NCBI GenBank assembly: GCA_021904315.1
Contig: CM038925.1
Location: forward strand, 8,186,501 to 8,250,500
DNA: 64,000 bases
Reading direction: 5' to 3'
DNA from: Sphagnum magellanicum
Taxonomy: Eukaryota; Streptophyta; Sphagnopsida; Sphagnales; Sphagnaceae
A program made the position numbers and the translations under genes. Numbering within the stretch: position 1 is the first letter of the stretch; the number at the start of each line of letters is the position of its first letter. The notes beneath the pieces were generated by a model. That model was not told where the DNA came from, searched no databases, and was given only the letters and a program-made list of their open reading frames with translations. Of the stretch, positions 11,399 through 25,000 are shown piece after piece.

Positions 11399-12340
11399 CT
11401 TTCGCCGAACGTTTAGAAGAATCAATTCAAGACCGAAAATGGCTGCTTGTGAGATTCAACCAAGCTCTTTTCTCAGAGAGAGTGAGTGACTAAAATGCAC
11501 CTACACTTTTTATGCCATGACGATTGGATACTGAAAAGTCCAAAGCCCTGTTAGCAGTAATCCAAAAAAAAAAGAAAAGCAAAAACATCACAGAACTAGC
11601 GGCATTGGAAGTTGGGAGATTAAGAGTTTACTACCTAAAGCGAGCTCAGTCTTCCAAGAAATTTGGAGAGCGGAACTGAAGAACAGTTGGATGCCAAGGG
11701 ATATATTACGAACACACTAGCAGCAAAGCTCTGATAGCCGGTACTAAGTAAGAACCGAAAGAGGTACACAGCCAGCAGCTCCCAGCTCGGAACATTTTTG
11801 AGAAAAACTACTGCTACTACTACTGAAGAAGAAAAAGAAGAAGAAGAAGACAACAACGAAGGAGACGAAGAAGAGGAGCAGCTGAATAGCCGAGCTGCTT
11901 CTTCTTCTATAGTACAACTGACGAAACACAAACAATAATCTAACCCTCGCTGGAAATTTTGATCTGTGATGAAATTGAAAACTTTGATGACAAACTCCTC
12001 CATGCAGCACAACAGTCCGATTTGCTGAGAAAAAACCTACATGCAACCATGCAATTGACGATTCCAGGGAGGGAACAAAAAACAGCGACACTATCTTCCA
12101 GTTGTTCATTGTGGATCGCTTTTCCGCACACAACACGCAGTAAAAAAAAAAAGATCTGGCGCATGTGCGAAGCCGATGCAAATTGCGGCCCATATTCATT
12201 CTCAAAACACAGACAACAAAAGAAAAGTGCTCGTTCAAAGAAAAGAACGGGCAGTCCGCTTTATTTTAAGTTCCACCTGCAGAGCGAATATTATGTGCAT
12301 GATGATTGTTAGCTAGCACTGCAAACAAATACTTACAGGC
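11399..12340 (-). promoter_or_regulatory. 5' leader and promoter of the AP2 gene
   Basis: On the minus strand this holds a TTC-rich run (GAA-rich on plus at about 11825-11880), typical of plant 5' leaders. Open frames of up to 164 codons here are rich in Phe/Ser runs from that repeat and are not believed to be genes, though some ATGs could act as upstream ORFs. No confident TATA box or start site. Confidence 0.45.
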
Positions 12341-12418
12341 CCCCCAAACATATCTTTAGATACTTTTTGGGTGTGCCCATGGCTGGAAGTAAAACCAGTT
12401 GATCTTTTGCATTCTTAG

Positions 12419-12808
12419 GGGCCACAGTGAACCAACATCCACCAGCACAACATCCACTGGATGCCCATTACTACTCAGTTGTGGGTGAATCTCAACTGAG
12501 TTAATATTTGGTTTCACCTTGGTAACCAATTCTGTAGGAAATAGGTCTCATATATAGGTAGATAAGTAGGAAAAGAGGTAACTACTAGATAAGTAGATGG
12601 TTTATACATCTAAACACGGAAGGGCTGTTTTTACTACCTACCTACTAACAACCTGCTTGTGGGTTGTTAGTAAATAGGTAGTTTAAAAAAGCAACTGAGC
12701 TAACCACCATGGTTAATTAGGGAACTGAAACCCAACAGACAACCGTTTCCTGACCACTTATCATCCATCCTTCACAGTGCGCTGGCGGGTGCTGGTTCAC
12801 TGTGGCCC
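12419..12808. mobile_element. MITE with 16-bp perfect terminal inverted repeats (hAT-like)
   Basis: It begins GGGCCACAGTGAACCA (12419-12434) and ends with the exact complement (12793-12808); the similarity extends imperfectly to about 30 bp. The flanking octamers ATTCTTAG (12411-12418) and ATTGGTAG (12809-12816) agree at 6 of 8 positions, as an aged 8-bp hAT-type target duplication would. At 390 bp it has no coding capacity. Its right 118 bp recur at 49133-49249. Confidence 0.75.
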
Positions 12809-12823
12809 ATTGGTAGTTAGGGA

Positions 12824-12903
12824 ATGTGTAATCTGGCTGGTTCTAAACCCTGCTTATTGTGGGATGTGTAATCTGGCTGGTTCTGAACCCTGCCTATTGG
12901 GGG
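12824..12903. repeat. Two tandem copies of a 40-bp unit
   Basis: ATGTGTAATCTGGCTGGTTC begins at 12824 and again at 12864, followed in both by AACCCTGC and CTATTG or TTATTG. It lies just outside the MITE. Confidence 0.85.
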
Positions 12904-13952
12904 GCCATCATTGGGCAATACACTTGTCAGGCCCATGACAATGCTTGTAAAGGGCACATAAATATGGCGTCCATCTTGCTCTTATAACAGTATCTCCACT
13001 AGCTTTTGTTTTTTTGTTTTTTTTTTCCTCCTGGCTATATATAACCTAAAAGAGAAATTAAAAACTAAAAGTGATACAATCAAGTGTTTTTTTAGCTTTT
13101 CAATAGGCAGAATTTGATCAAAATTTAAGAAAATTTGCTAAAATTCTATACATGGCTAAATCTTCCTATGGATTGTTGCCACTTTGGCTACATCACAAAA
13201 TTGGAAAAAAAGACATTCAACTCCACCCACAGCAGTACAATGGCATGTAACCTATATGGACTTATTATGCTTGTAAGCTCCCATAAGGTATGTGTATTTG
13301 TAGGGTAAAGCCATCTGATCAAGGGATTTGCAAAATAAGGGGCCTAGGACTAGGCTAGAGCTGAGTTCTGCCTAACAAGTTATCTATAATATATCCATCT
13401 AACAAAACATCAATCAGAAAACCAGATGTTATAAACCTTCAAAGAGTAACATATGCCCACTGTGTAGACTTGACATCATCAGCATCTGCATATGTGCAGG
13501 CAAATGTATTATCAAACCTTCTCTCAATCCTGGAACTTCTTTGGAAATGAAGGATTTTGCTTTTCCAGTTTTAAAAAAAATTCTAACTATCATTCCCAAG
13601 GTTCTCAGATGGAATCAACCCATGTTGCGCAACTGATTTGTTCTTAAAGCAGTTCTGTAAGCCTAATCAATTGTTGCAAAACCTAATGTTGAGCCTTAGT
13701 GGACTAAGAAAAACTAAGTTGCATAAAGAAAGAACTAAAGATGTGTAGAACTGGTGGTGGTGGTGCACTTATTTGGTCACTGTGGCCTCAAGTAGAAATA
13801 GTCATCGAGTCTTGTGACCTTTCATCCTTCAAAAAGGGATGGGAGTGTGGTGTGGTTGTTATTTGTGGTGGGTTGGGAGCACAATATGAATCATCAATAG
13901 TGAGCAGTGGGATTTTGTTCATCAAAAGCCAAGTTGATTGTTGATCCTCGAT
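12904..13952. other. AT-rich spacer, no gene seen
   Basis: Includes a short relative of the fold-back family near 13120-13190 (GGCTAAATCTTCCTATGGAT). Otherwise nothing recognised. Confidence 0.5.
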
Positions 13953-14154
13953 ACAAGGGTGTCAATAAAACCCAAAAATATAGTCTTCAAAAAAATCCTC
14001 TAAAAGAAACCAAGATCCTTCCAGATATCATCACTTCAAGATAACTAATCTCCAGTTTCAACACAAACCAAAATATCATCTTTCAAATATCCCTTAAGTT
14101 ATTACACTCTATAATGAATCTAAACACAATATCCTTGCCTTGGTAGGCAAGGCC
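13953..14154 (+). repeat. Dispersed repeat R1, copy C (internally shortened)
   Basis: It has the family start (ACAAGGGTGTCA) and end (CCTTGGTAGGCAAGGCC) but lacks about 100 bp of internal sequence compared with copy A. It is in the same orientation as copies A and B. Confidence 0.8.
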
Positions 14155-14685
14155 AATAAAATGAAATGGCACACAGGGCCTTCACCATCAGAAGCTTGTA
14201 AAGGAATTAGTTGCCTTTGGGAACTTGGACCTGTGCCAGTGATCTTTTGCAGAATCTGAATTATTAAATACACAGTGGCTCTGGGCAGTTTTAGGTCTTT
14301 TTCATGACATCTGTTCATTCAGATTTTGTGGATTTGGAGTTTTGATATTAATATTATGCCATTATCACGTCTGCAGTGTTTACAATTACTGGTATTAATG
14401 CTTCACTGAATGCTGATTGTTATGTTCTGAATCTCTCAGTTATTGTTGGACTGCGCAAACTCGGATGACGGAGTTCAAGAAGTATGGTCTGATCATCGCT
14501 TCTTTTTATGAATTTGAAAGTAACTGGACTGGCTCAATTCAGCCAGGCGCAAGGTGTAATATGACTATTTTGCAAATTGTGATTGAAAATTGAAGTTAGA
14601 TTTCAAAATTTTGATTCTTAAAATTTTACATGGTCATGAGACTGGCTATCATGGTTATTATAAGAGCAAGCTTTTGACCATTCAA
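14155..14685. other. Spacer between R1 copies
   Basis: Unique AT-rich sequence with no supported gene. Confidence 0.5.
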
Positions 14686-14990
14686 ACAAGGGATGTGTCA
14701 CATTGTGGCCTTGCCATTTACATTAAAAAGTATCTTAAGGCAAAAGAAGAATTATGAAAACTCAAATATTTGACCATGCAAAAATATAATCTTAAAAAAA
14801 CCCTCTAAAACAAACCAAAATCCTTCAAGATATCATAACTCTATAACTAATCTCAAGTTTCAACACAAGCCAAAATATCATCTTTCAAAAATCCTCATTT
14901 AAAAATAGACCTATTACCTTGGGGTCAAAATCCCTTAAGCTACTATATTCTATAATGAATCTAAACACAATATCCTTGCCTTGGTAGGCA
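14686..14990 (+). repeat. Dispersed repeat R1, copy B (full length)
   Basis: About 305 bp collinear with copy A from ACAAGGGATGTGTCACA to CCTTGGTAGGCA. It differs by scattered substitutions and a few small gaps, so the copies are not recent. Confidence 0.85.
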
Positions 14991-16139
14991 AACTGTTTAG
15001 TACTTTGGCTATCTTGCCTAATTTTGAGCAAACATTCGGTGACTTCAACACATAATTTTTTTGGGGTGTTTTCTCTAAAGTTTCATCAAAATGTGAATAA
15101 TAATAATAAGGGAATATTATGTCACAATATAAACCTTTTCCCTGGAAATTTTTTCCAAATTTTGAAGAAAAAAGTTCATCACATTTGGATTTTTCTTTTA
15201 GTTTGGTAACAAAATTTTAACTTGTTTTTTTATTGTTTAAACAAGTTCTAAAGACCTATCATCATTTAATGTTAAATCCCTCTTTGGATGCTAACCAATG
15301 ATGCAACATTTGAAATTTGAAAAAAAAACATTGTTTAAACATTTGTAAATTGTGAGCATTGGTGATAAATATATCAAAGAAGTCAAGAAAATGAACCAAT
15401 GTGCAACCCACATTTGTAGATCATTCTTTTCAAATTTTATGATTCATTGATTGAACATTTAAACCATTACAATCTCACAAGTTCTTTTTATAAAGTTAAA
15501 ATTTTAAAAACAAGTGTAAAGTTTCAAGAACAACACATTCAATACATTGCTAGGGGAGTTGAACCCCAATTTCAAAGAAAATTTGCCTATGTGCAGCAGT
15601 AGTGTGCCTGCACCCATAACACACCTGAAGTTCCAACTTAGGCCAAACAAAAAATAATTACTTCAGAAAATAAGTCATTTGCCTTAAAACATAAAACTAA
15701 TATCATGTTTTCTGGTGTTTTGTCACCTAGTCATGGCTTATTAAAAAGAAAATTCTAAATGTTGTAAAACTATTGTGTTTAAAAACAAGTGCATAGATTC
15801 AAGTTCCAAGTCAAACAATTTTTCAACTTATTTTTCATGAATGTCCATATCAAAAAATAATGTTCATTTTTCATATACCCAAAAACTTAAACACATGTAA
15901 TTTCAACAAGCTTTATGAACTCTAAAAGCTTGTGCTTGATGAGGATGGAAGAAGCATTAATCTAGACCCATAATTGAGTGATAAGATTCACAAAACAATT
16001 TTCTTTCGTGATTGCTTCATTATTAGAATTACATGACTATAAATATGATTATAATTAGATTACACAATTAGTAGTCATGTTGTAGTTGAATTTGTTTGAT
16101 CAACGATAAAATAAAATAAAATATGAACCTACGGTAAGG
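14991..16139. other. AT-rich spacer, no gene seen
   Basis: Low GC, short frames only, nothing recognised. Confidence 0.5.
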
Positions 16140-17800
16140 TTTAGTATAAATTGATCTATGTTTAACCTAGGTTTGGCTTTGGTTTAACTTTTAAATTTAA
16201 TTGATTGAATTTTAAATTTTAAAATTAAATTCAATTTAACTTTTGAAATTAACCTTTGCTAAATTTAGTTTATAAGTTTAGTTTGAATAGTTTTATATAG
16301 TCCAACTAACCTTGTTTAGTTTAAATGTACTCATTTAACTTAATTTTAACAAATAACCTAGTTCTACCCTAATTTTGTTTAAGTAACCTAGTTCAAACAA
16401 ATTTAATTGCAATAGACTAAATTAGCTTAGGTTACCCTAAATATTTTAAATTTAACCAAATTTTGCTTACATTAACTTAAGGATCCAAGTTTTGCCAAGT
16501 TTGCATAAATAATTTAAATTTACCATTTTTAAAATAAATATTTTAATTTGATGAAGTTTGCCTTAGTTTAACCCAAGTAACCTAGTTTAACCAATTATAA
16601 CCAACTTTAGCGTAACTTAAATGAAATAGTTTAATTATGCCAAGTTTAAACAAATGAAACCTAACTTAGCTTAAGTAATTTAGTTAACCAGTTGGAACCA
16701 AATATAGACTATTTTGAACATGCCATGTGCATGCCAAGTTTAGCCAATTTTAATTTAAATAATTTCTTTAGCCAAATTTAGTTAAATATAGCCTAATATA
16801 ACCCATTTAAACCAAGTTTAATGTCAATAACTTCTTTTAGCCAAATTTAGTGTAATATTGTTTAACATAGTTAATTTTAGTGAAATATAACATAACAAAC
16901 TTCCTTTAGCCAAGTTTAGTTTAATATAGCTTAATTTACCCACGTTTAATGTATTATATATAATTTAATATAGCCAATTTATGCCAAATATAGTTTAATA
17001 TAACACAATGTAGGCAAGTTTAATCTAAACAACCTATTTTAGTTGAGTTTAATTTAGTTTAGTCAAGTTTAGCCTAGTATAATTTAGTTTAGCCAAGTAT
17101 AGCCAAATATATTATAATATAACCTAGTTTAATTTAAATAACCTATTTTAACCAAGTATAATATAATTTAATTTAGTTTAACCAAATATACATTAGTGTA
17201 ATCTAATATAGTTTAATATAGCCTAATATAAGATTCAAGTTTAATTTAAATAACATACTTAAACCAAATTTTAACCTATTGTAACATAGTATAGCCAAGT
17301 TTAATGGACTTACCTATTTTAACCAAGTATAGCATACATAGCCAAATTTATCTAAATAACTTATTTTAAACCAAGTTTAATTTAATATAACTTATTATAC
17401 CTTAATTTAATCAAGTAAGGCCTAATAGAGCCAAGTTTAACTTAAATAAGATACTTCAACCAAATATAACCAAATATAGTTTTAAATAATCAAATTTAAC
17501 TTAGTATAGCCAAGTTTAACTAGAATAACCTAGTTAGGCAAGTTTAACTTATTATAGTTTAGTTTAGCCAAGTTTAATGTAAATAACTTAGTTAAGCAAA
17601 TTTAGCTAAGTATAACCTAATATGGATCGTAAGTTTATTTTGTTATAACCAAGTTTAACTTAAATAACCTAGTTAAGCCTTATATACTATAGTTTAACCA
17701 AGTTTAGTCTATTATAGCTTAATTTAACCTAGGTTAAATTTGAATAACTTATTTTAACTTAAATAACCCCAAGTTAAACTAAGTTACCTAGGTTCACCTT
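16140..17800. repeat. Degenerate pentanucleotide array, about 1.7 kb
   Basis: Most of this stretch parses into 5-mers such as AGTTT, AATTT, AGCCA, AATAT, AACCT and AGTAT, that is roughly purine-purine-pyrimidine-pyrimidine-any, with occasional phase slips. The clearest run is about 17040-17240. There are no long frames and G/C occur almost only in CC and single G at fixed positions of the 5-mer. It behaves as an old, diverged short-period satellite. Limits are approximate; the first 150 bp and last 100 bp are more irregular. Confidence 0.75.
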
Positions 17801-17940
17801 AGGAACTTTAAAATAGCCTATGGAGGCTTACATTATATGGTTGGGTGGCTTAGGTTAGCTTAGGGTGCCGTAGGATAATTTTGGCTAAAAAACACTTATA
17901 TTTCATATCTTTGTGATAACTATGTTTGATACAAAAAAAA

Positions 17941-18003
17941 ATGTGGTGGTACAATGGTAAAGGACTTGGCCCCGCAAAGTGGAGGTGAAAGTTCAAGTCA
18001 TTT
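17941..18003 (+). mobile_element. tRNA-like SINE head (Pol III A and B boxes)
   Basis: Box A TGGTACAATGG at 17947-17957 and box B AGTTCAAGTCA at 17990-18000, 32 nt apart, match the internal RNA polymerase III promoter spacing. The middle (GGACTTGGCCCCGCAAAG) resembles heads of plant tRNA-derived SINEs. I cannot draw a full cloverleaf with a 3' acceptor arm, and it is followed by T-rich sequence, so a working tRNA is unlikely. The SINE 3' end is not defined. Confidence 0.55.
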
Positions 18004-21000
18004 TATCTTTATCTTATATATTACTTAGGTTCCTAGGAATATAAGTGAGTAGCTTTTTTAGGAGATAGGTGGTTAGCTTAACCTAGGTTAGGTCACTTAG
18101 CCTAATCCCCCTAAGTTTTTGCATGTATGCTAGGGTTGCTTAACCTATGGTGCCTAGCTTAGGTTTCAAGTGTTTTTATTTGACTAAAAGTTGATTATCA
18201 CATGACATCATATAATTGGTAGAAAAAAATAATTTCATTGTTCTAAATTGCCACATGTTAATTAAAAAATGGTTAATAAAATCTTGAATTCATTATAGGC
18301 TATCATATGGTAGCAAGACATTAATCAAAATAATTATAATTATTTCAAAATTAAAATTTGAATATTGAAAATGTTCTACAATTACGAAAATCATGATCAT
18401 AAATGACATTTACAATTACATTATTTTTGTGACTAATGATAAATACCACAAGGCCATATGGACTAGCAATCATGTATTCATGGTTGGTCACATATATGAT
18501 TTAAGATTAGAGTGCTAATCACTTATGTAATTATATTTACCATGTATTGACGTAATGTAAAAAGTGAAAATTTCAATGGTTAATGCCTTTGAGTGACACA
18601 CATATGTGATTCTTCCTCCTCCAAAGGTGGACAAATTTGGGGTTGATATTCCAAAACAATAGAAGTTGAAAAATGACAAATTCAATGTTCCAAAACAACA
18701 GTTGTAGTCTTGTACATGTGAGCACATCTAGGACCGTAGGATCACCACATCTGAGAAAAGTGCGCAGCTGCAATGTGGAGGCTGTGGAAAAATGGACAAG
18801 TGTGGGTGGGTGCATCTAGAAGAATCGAGTTTTTTCACCTCCCTGGGGCTAAAGATAATAGTGAGATTATCACCAAGATTTTAACCATAAAAACACATGA
18901 GAAAAAAACAGCTCATAAATATCTTGATACCATGTGGAAACTTGTATCTATCTTCATGCAAGCAAGGGGAGGTTGGTTCCACTGTCAGTCAAAATAAATT
19001 CACTGAAAAGAAAAATCACCTTAAATTTGGTCTACTCTCATCAAAGTTAAAACAAGAGAGTGCCAGGAGTCTTTTTTTCAATTTTGAGATTTCGAAAATT
19101 TGTCAAGTTTTCCCAAAATTTTAACAAACTTAGTTGAATTTACGTTTCAGAAAAAAAAAATTCCAAAATTTTCCCAAGTTTTTTTGCAAAACTCATTGTG
19201 TAGTATTCCATCAACTCACAAAAAGATTTTCCACAATTCAAAACTGACTACAGTATTGAAGAAATGCATTTTTCAACCAAATTTTTGGAGCCTCTAGTGG
19301 CGGTAGCTCTTCAATTTAATATTTCTGGACCCAAAGGCAGGTCGTGCACTGTATAGAAATATGTGTAAACTAAGACTACACATGCAATGGAATGGTTTAT
19401 CGGAAGACATGCCTTCATTCACCTAAATTTACTTGTCTTGCACATTGGGAAGGAACAGTCAACACACCTACTTCAAACTGTGCACTTTGGACGAGGCAAA
19501 TCTACATGCACAACCAGGTGGTTTATCATGCGGCGAGCTTTCTCTTGTTGCAAGGGAGCTGCATGTACCTAATGTTTAGGTGTAACCTTACGGTGTACAT
19601 GGACGCTGTGAATAGCCAATCTTCAAATCTACTTAGAAGAGTACATGCTGGACAAGGCAACTGCATATCAGAATATCTGGATTCTGGTCCTCCTTACAAG
19701 TTAGAAAAATCTCAACTTCCATGCAAAGCAACAGGTGTAATGCTCCAGGATCTATTTATAAACATATTGATAAATGTGCCCTATGTAATGGGATCTTGGC
19801 TCACAACTTGGTCTATTGTGGCAAAAATTGGGGAGTGCAACAAATCACATCTCTGCCCATACTCCTAGTGCATACAACAACACAATTCATATCGCTGACA
19901 TTCTCAAGAAAACATGTTCCCTCATAAGCAAGAGGTTCCGCTTGCTTGTACTATCAACTGTCTTAGTAAAGCTATTGATGACTACTATTTGAGAGGTTTT
20001 TTCCTAAACTATCAATCCTAAGATATTTAATGTGGATCTAGTGGAATGAAACCCCTCTGGAACCTCTCCTTGAACATCATGGGAAAATTTGTAAATGGCA
20101 TTTCACATCCCTGCCCAACATATATGTAATCTGCCAAAGCCCTTAACATTAAGACAGTCACTCAGATTTCCCCAACTGTTCTTCCCAGCTCTTCCAGTGT
20201 TTAAAATTCACCCTTCAACCTCTATTATAACCCAAAGTCCTCAGACTATCACATTCTGCAGCTTTATCACAAGGAATCAACAAGAACTTCTCCCTGGTAT
20301 CCCTGCTTTTCCCATTCTCACAACACCTGAAAACTTGTTGTTTTCAAACCCTTCCCATAATTGGGAGAACACACAATCTCACCGATCTGGTCTGAAACCT
20401 CCCATTCTCAGATCTTGACAAACATTTCAACAACACACCCACAATCTCTTTGGAAGATCATAAATGCTTTGCCATTTATGTTTTCCCTTTCAGCCTCTTT
20501 CATCACTTCCTACACACAATCCACTTATATCGGTACATGTTCAGGTTATTCTGATCACATTATTCTGATCATCAAATGCACATGGAAGTAATATGGTGAC
20601 CTTAATCCAGACCAAAACAAGCTCTAATATTGCCACAAGAAATCCCTCTTGCTCACTACTCATAAATGCCGACAACAAACAATTCTACTATGAAAAGACG
20701 CAAATCATGTAGCAAACTTAGCTATTTGAACTTAGTTGTGCACCAATATTCCCCTTCATGTTCTTATCCTTTTAGTATTCTTGCTTCCTATAGTCCAAAG
20801 TCTTGTGCCATGGCTCATGAAAGTTACATTCAAGAATCCTACAACATAAACACAACAATAACATTTTTGTCAACAATGTTGTCCTTATTCATCACGTCAA
20901 TAATGTTCATTACATACAAAACACAATGGCACATCTATTGAAAGCCAAAGCCAAAAGACACTATACCATTCCGTAATTCATGATGTAGACATTGCATCCA

Positions 21001-24000
21001 TCCATCTAGCTAGACATGATGCCCAAAAATCCATAACCAAAAGTCAATGTGGTCTTATTGCATAGTTTTTTTTTCCCACATAATATTCCTATCACATTAG
21101 TTTTTACATGGTAAAAGCTTTGATCTTTGATAATCCAATGCGCATGCCTCAAAGGGGCAGATTTGAGAATTTTCCCCATTATTTTGTTCTTAAATGGTAC
21201 AACTACATTTATTGCTTGGTATGTCAAGTCTTTATGGCCTAAAACTCCATCTTCTTTTTTTTTTTGGGTTCCTTGCATGTTGATTTGTATTTCATCACTA
21301 GAACTATTGGTCTATCTTTTGTGATTAAGATTAACAAAACAATTACAACTCTTTGTTGATGTTTTAATGAACCATTAGTGGCTAGGGGCCCTCCATTGGT
21401 TGGAGGAGGACGCCATATGGATGAAATTGTCAATTTATAGTATTATGTTGTTAAAATATTTTCCAATCATTATGAGATCAACTTAATTTTGTTTGAAATA
21501 ATGATGTGTATCATCCAACTTGAAACTTGCTACCTCTAGAGTTTTGCCCAAAAAACACATAATTTGAAGCCAACTCTTATGAAAGATTATATGAAAGAAC
21601 TTGAAATAGGTGAGAATCATCTTTAAATTATCTTAGACTTCTTACATTTCACATTTGGCACTAGGTCTATGTTTCATCATGCATGAATGTGATGCCTTTG
21701 TGTTAGTTCAACAATATACAACTAGGTAGCATGTAGAAGGTGGTCAATAAAAATATCTAATTATGAAAGTAATTAGCAATTTTGCATTCATTTCATTTGC
21801 TATAATCAAATTCCTAACCACTTCACAACATATAGTCCTTACCCTACACAAGCCAAATGAAACCTAATATAACCCAACTTTCAAATGGAAAACTCCTTTC
21901 CCATGGGTGATTGGAACAAGCTGTAGCCCTTCCCACCAACAATCCCATAGTTGACAAGTCACTTTGCATTGCCTATGTTCTAGAAGCCCCATCAACCCCT
22001 ACTTCAAAACATTATTTCATTAGACTTAGCCAACCTTCCCGTGTATCCACAATTGAACCATTAATTTGCTAGTCAAGTCTGACCATAACTACTGGTTTAC
22101 TAGCTTGTAGTGTTTATTATCCTTGAGATCAGGTACAAGGTTCTGATTGTGTGGTCTTCAGGTGAGTATGTCCTAAACACTTGGTGACAGGAAAAGATGT
22201 TATTTACATTGTTTCCATTGGGTAGACACCCCCTTGTCTTGGGATCACTTTGATGCTCACCAAACTTCTTTACTTCAGATGGTTGACAACATTCAACCAT
22301 GATATCAAAAATTAAATCCACAATAACTTGTTGCATCACTTTCACACCCATTACACCCATTACCAGGTTGATGAGGCTAAGTGATGTAACCTTCCCCTTT
22401 CAAGAGTGTTCTTCCCTCCCACATTTGCTCATGTGATTTTTGTTGACAACAAGCACCTCACTTTCACCAAATCATTTAAATACACTTTCAAACCTACAAA
22501 GTCAATAACAAAGTCAAAGCACCAACAAAGAAATCCATCATCAACAAATAGAAAATCTTACTAAATGAAAATGTAGTTCCAAACAATTATAATATCATTT
22601 TACTAGAAAGGCTAGAATTGCCCTACCATCCATCCACACAAATATTGATATGATCAAATGCAATGATCGCAGATGAACACAACAAGGGCAAAACATTTTT
22701 TCCTCCCTCTTTCTTGCTCCAATCCCTTCCTCGCATGCACTTTCTTTTTGTCTCTGATCAAGGCAAAAATCGCAAATGAGCACAACCAGAACAAAGCGAA
22801 AGAAAATAATACCCAAACCCAATAACTCAACAATAAATTTCAAAACAAAAAAGTTGTCACCAACACCATGTCACGCTTTAAAAATACCTTTAAATTTTCT
22901 CACATAATCCACTTACTATGTTCTAAACATTTCCACCAAATAAACCCAAATGTGAAATCGATTCCAATAAGATAAAACTTACAAAAGTTGGATCCAATCC
23001 AACCATCTATGTCCCTATGGAACATGGCCCAATAAAAGAACATATGGTGAACTTTTGAAAATACAAATGGTGAACTGACCAAAATTTGGTTGGCAACTAC
23101 AAAGCAATTCACCTCTTATTCCATTGGACCACACACAACAATTGAATTGTCATGTTCTATTTAACACCAAGTGAATCCTTATTGCTTCTTCTCATAATTA
23201 CATTCTTGTGCAAAAAAAAACACACATTTTGGCCCAATAATAACATTTGTATTCCATGATCTTCAAAAGTTCAAAAACATTTTTCATATTCAAAAAACAA
23301 AAAAAGCCAATGTCAAAGGGTCATGGATTCTTCCATACACAATGTCCATATGATATGTACCAATGGTCAAGACCTAAAGAGGCTATGTGTAGCTTGTAAG
23401 TGTAAGCAATTGTGATTTCTCATAAACCTCATTTTTTAGCACGTTCGATGTTGCAAATATCACATTTGTAACATGTTGGGCACAAGTTTTGATAATTATC
23501 ACAATGCCACAATATTATTAAGCTTCCAAGAAAGGCATATTCTAGGTCAAAATTTTCGTAAAATAGTTCCACAAGGGTTTAAAATCATGTTTCAAACTTG
23601 TTTTAGAAAACACTGATAGAGTGTATGATTTGCAATATTTTTGGAGGGTGTGTTAATCCTAAAAGAAAGCTATGGAAAAGACAAATCATAACATATTATG
23701 ATCCTATTCTTTGATTTAGTTTAATTGTTTGAGAAGTTCTTGTTTCTTACATAAAAGGGATGACCCATTTTTAGAATATGCAAAGAATTGATTCATTCCG
23801 ATTGCTAAATTCACTACTTTGGTTAAACAATCTTTACCATAAGAAGCAAAAAAATAACAACTAAATGATTGACTTACAATTGCTACAATGAGGGTAGTGA
23901 AAGGTTGTAACAATGACCTTTAGTTTGTTAAAATGAGAATCCTTAAACACTTCATAGCCCAAAAAATGTAATTCCATGTAACCTTGTTGATATTTGCCTT

Positions 24001-25000
24001 TCTCCATTACATCTTACCAATTGCCATTTGGTAGTAATGATAGGATGACCGCCTATACTTTCAATATTTATTCTTTGAATGTGAGCTTTTATTTTCTCCG
24101 TGTTACAACTTTGTTACCTCCATGTTTGGCTGCACTCATTCATGAAACTCACAATAAACAACACTATACAACCAATTGAGGTGGAAATATGAACAATAGT
24201 TGTCAAATTTATTAGTTGCTATCATCCCATCCATGGCTTACTTAGAAGAACCAAGAACTTTACCTTGACTAGAAATCGTAGCTCCCAACAAGAATGTAAT
24301 CTCTCATGTGCATAGTTTCACAAACAATATTTTGATCTTGAAATCAAACTACATTAAGATGTTAGAAAAACTACATGTGCAATTGAATCAAGAATGCAAT
24401 CATCACTACTTGGATACAACTCAAGATGTAAATCAAAGCAATCCCCTCCTGAAAAAATGTTTCAAAAATGTGCCATTGATTAATAATTCATCAATACTTG
24501 AGAAAAATAGCAAAGAAGGATAAAAAGAGACTAAAATCAACTACCTAACATTTTTGCAACTTGTTTTTGAGCTCATGATGATGAACCATACATCAATATT
24601 GCCTCTCCAATACAACATGGAAATTTGAGCAAATTGAACACCAAGCTGACACCAATTTTCCCAATAATACATCAACTTCCACATGTATCTCTTCATAGGT
24701 ACAATTGAAAAGAGTAAAAAAAACAGAACCACAGGTGAGCAAAGAATTCTTGTTACAACAAAAACCAAAGCAAGAGATGTGACAAACACTAACCAACACA
24801 AAACACGAAGTATACCTTCAAATTGAGCAACAACAACACACAAGGTGCAAAAAACAATTCATTGATCAATTCATGAGAACATAAAACACCCACAATCTTT
24901 GCTACACAATGACCTTAAGTTCTCAAGATCTCATCTAAGATCTCAAATGCGGATGGTGCAACATGGCCTCACTAGCATCTAGTGCTTTTGAACAACACTC
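18004..25000. other. Long AT-rich intergenic region, no gene seen
   Basis: Seven kilobases of low-GC sequence with only scattered frames of about 60-160 codons that lack recognisable domains, splice-consistent extensions or GC rise. It is probably decayed repeat DNA that I cannot classify. No terminal repeats or transposase motifs were found. Confidence 0.5.

Noticed and set aside
11635-12238. Minus-strand open frames of 125-164 codons upstream of the AP2 gene
   Set aside because: They are built on a TTC repeat giving Phe/Ser runs, lie in the leader of the AP2 gene and show no domain.
16140-17800. Decayed telomere repeat (TTTAGGG)
   Set aside because: TTTAGCC and TTTAACC words occur, but spacing follows 5 bp rather than 7 and GGG is absent.
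17941-18003. Functional tRNA gene
   Set aside because: A and B boxes fit, but I cannot form a complete acceptor stem or a convincing anticodon arm.
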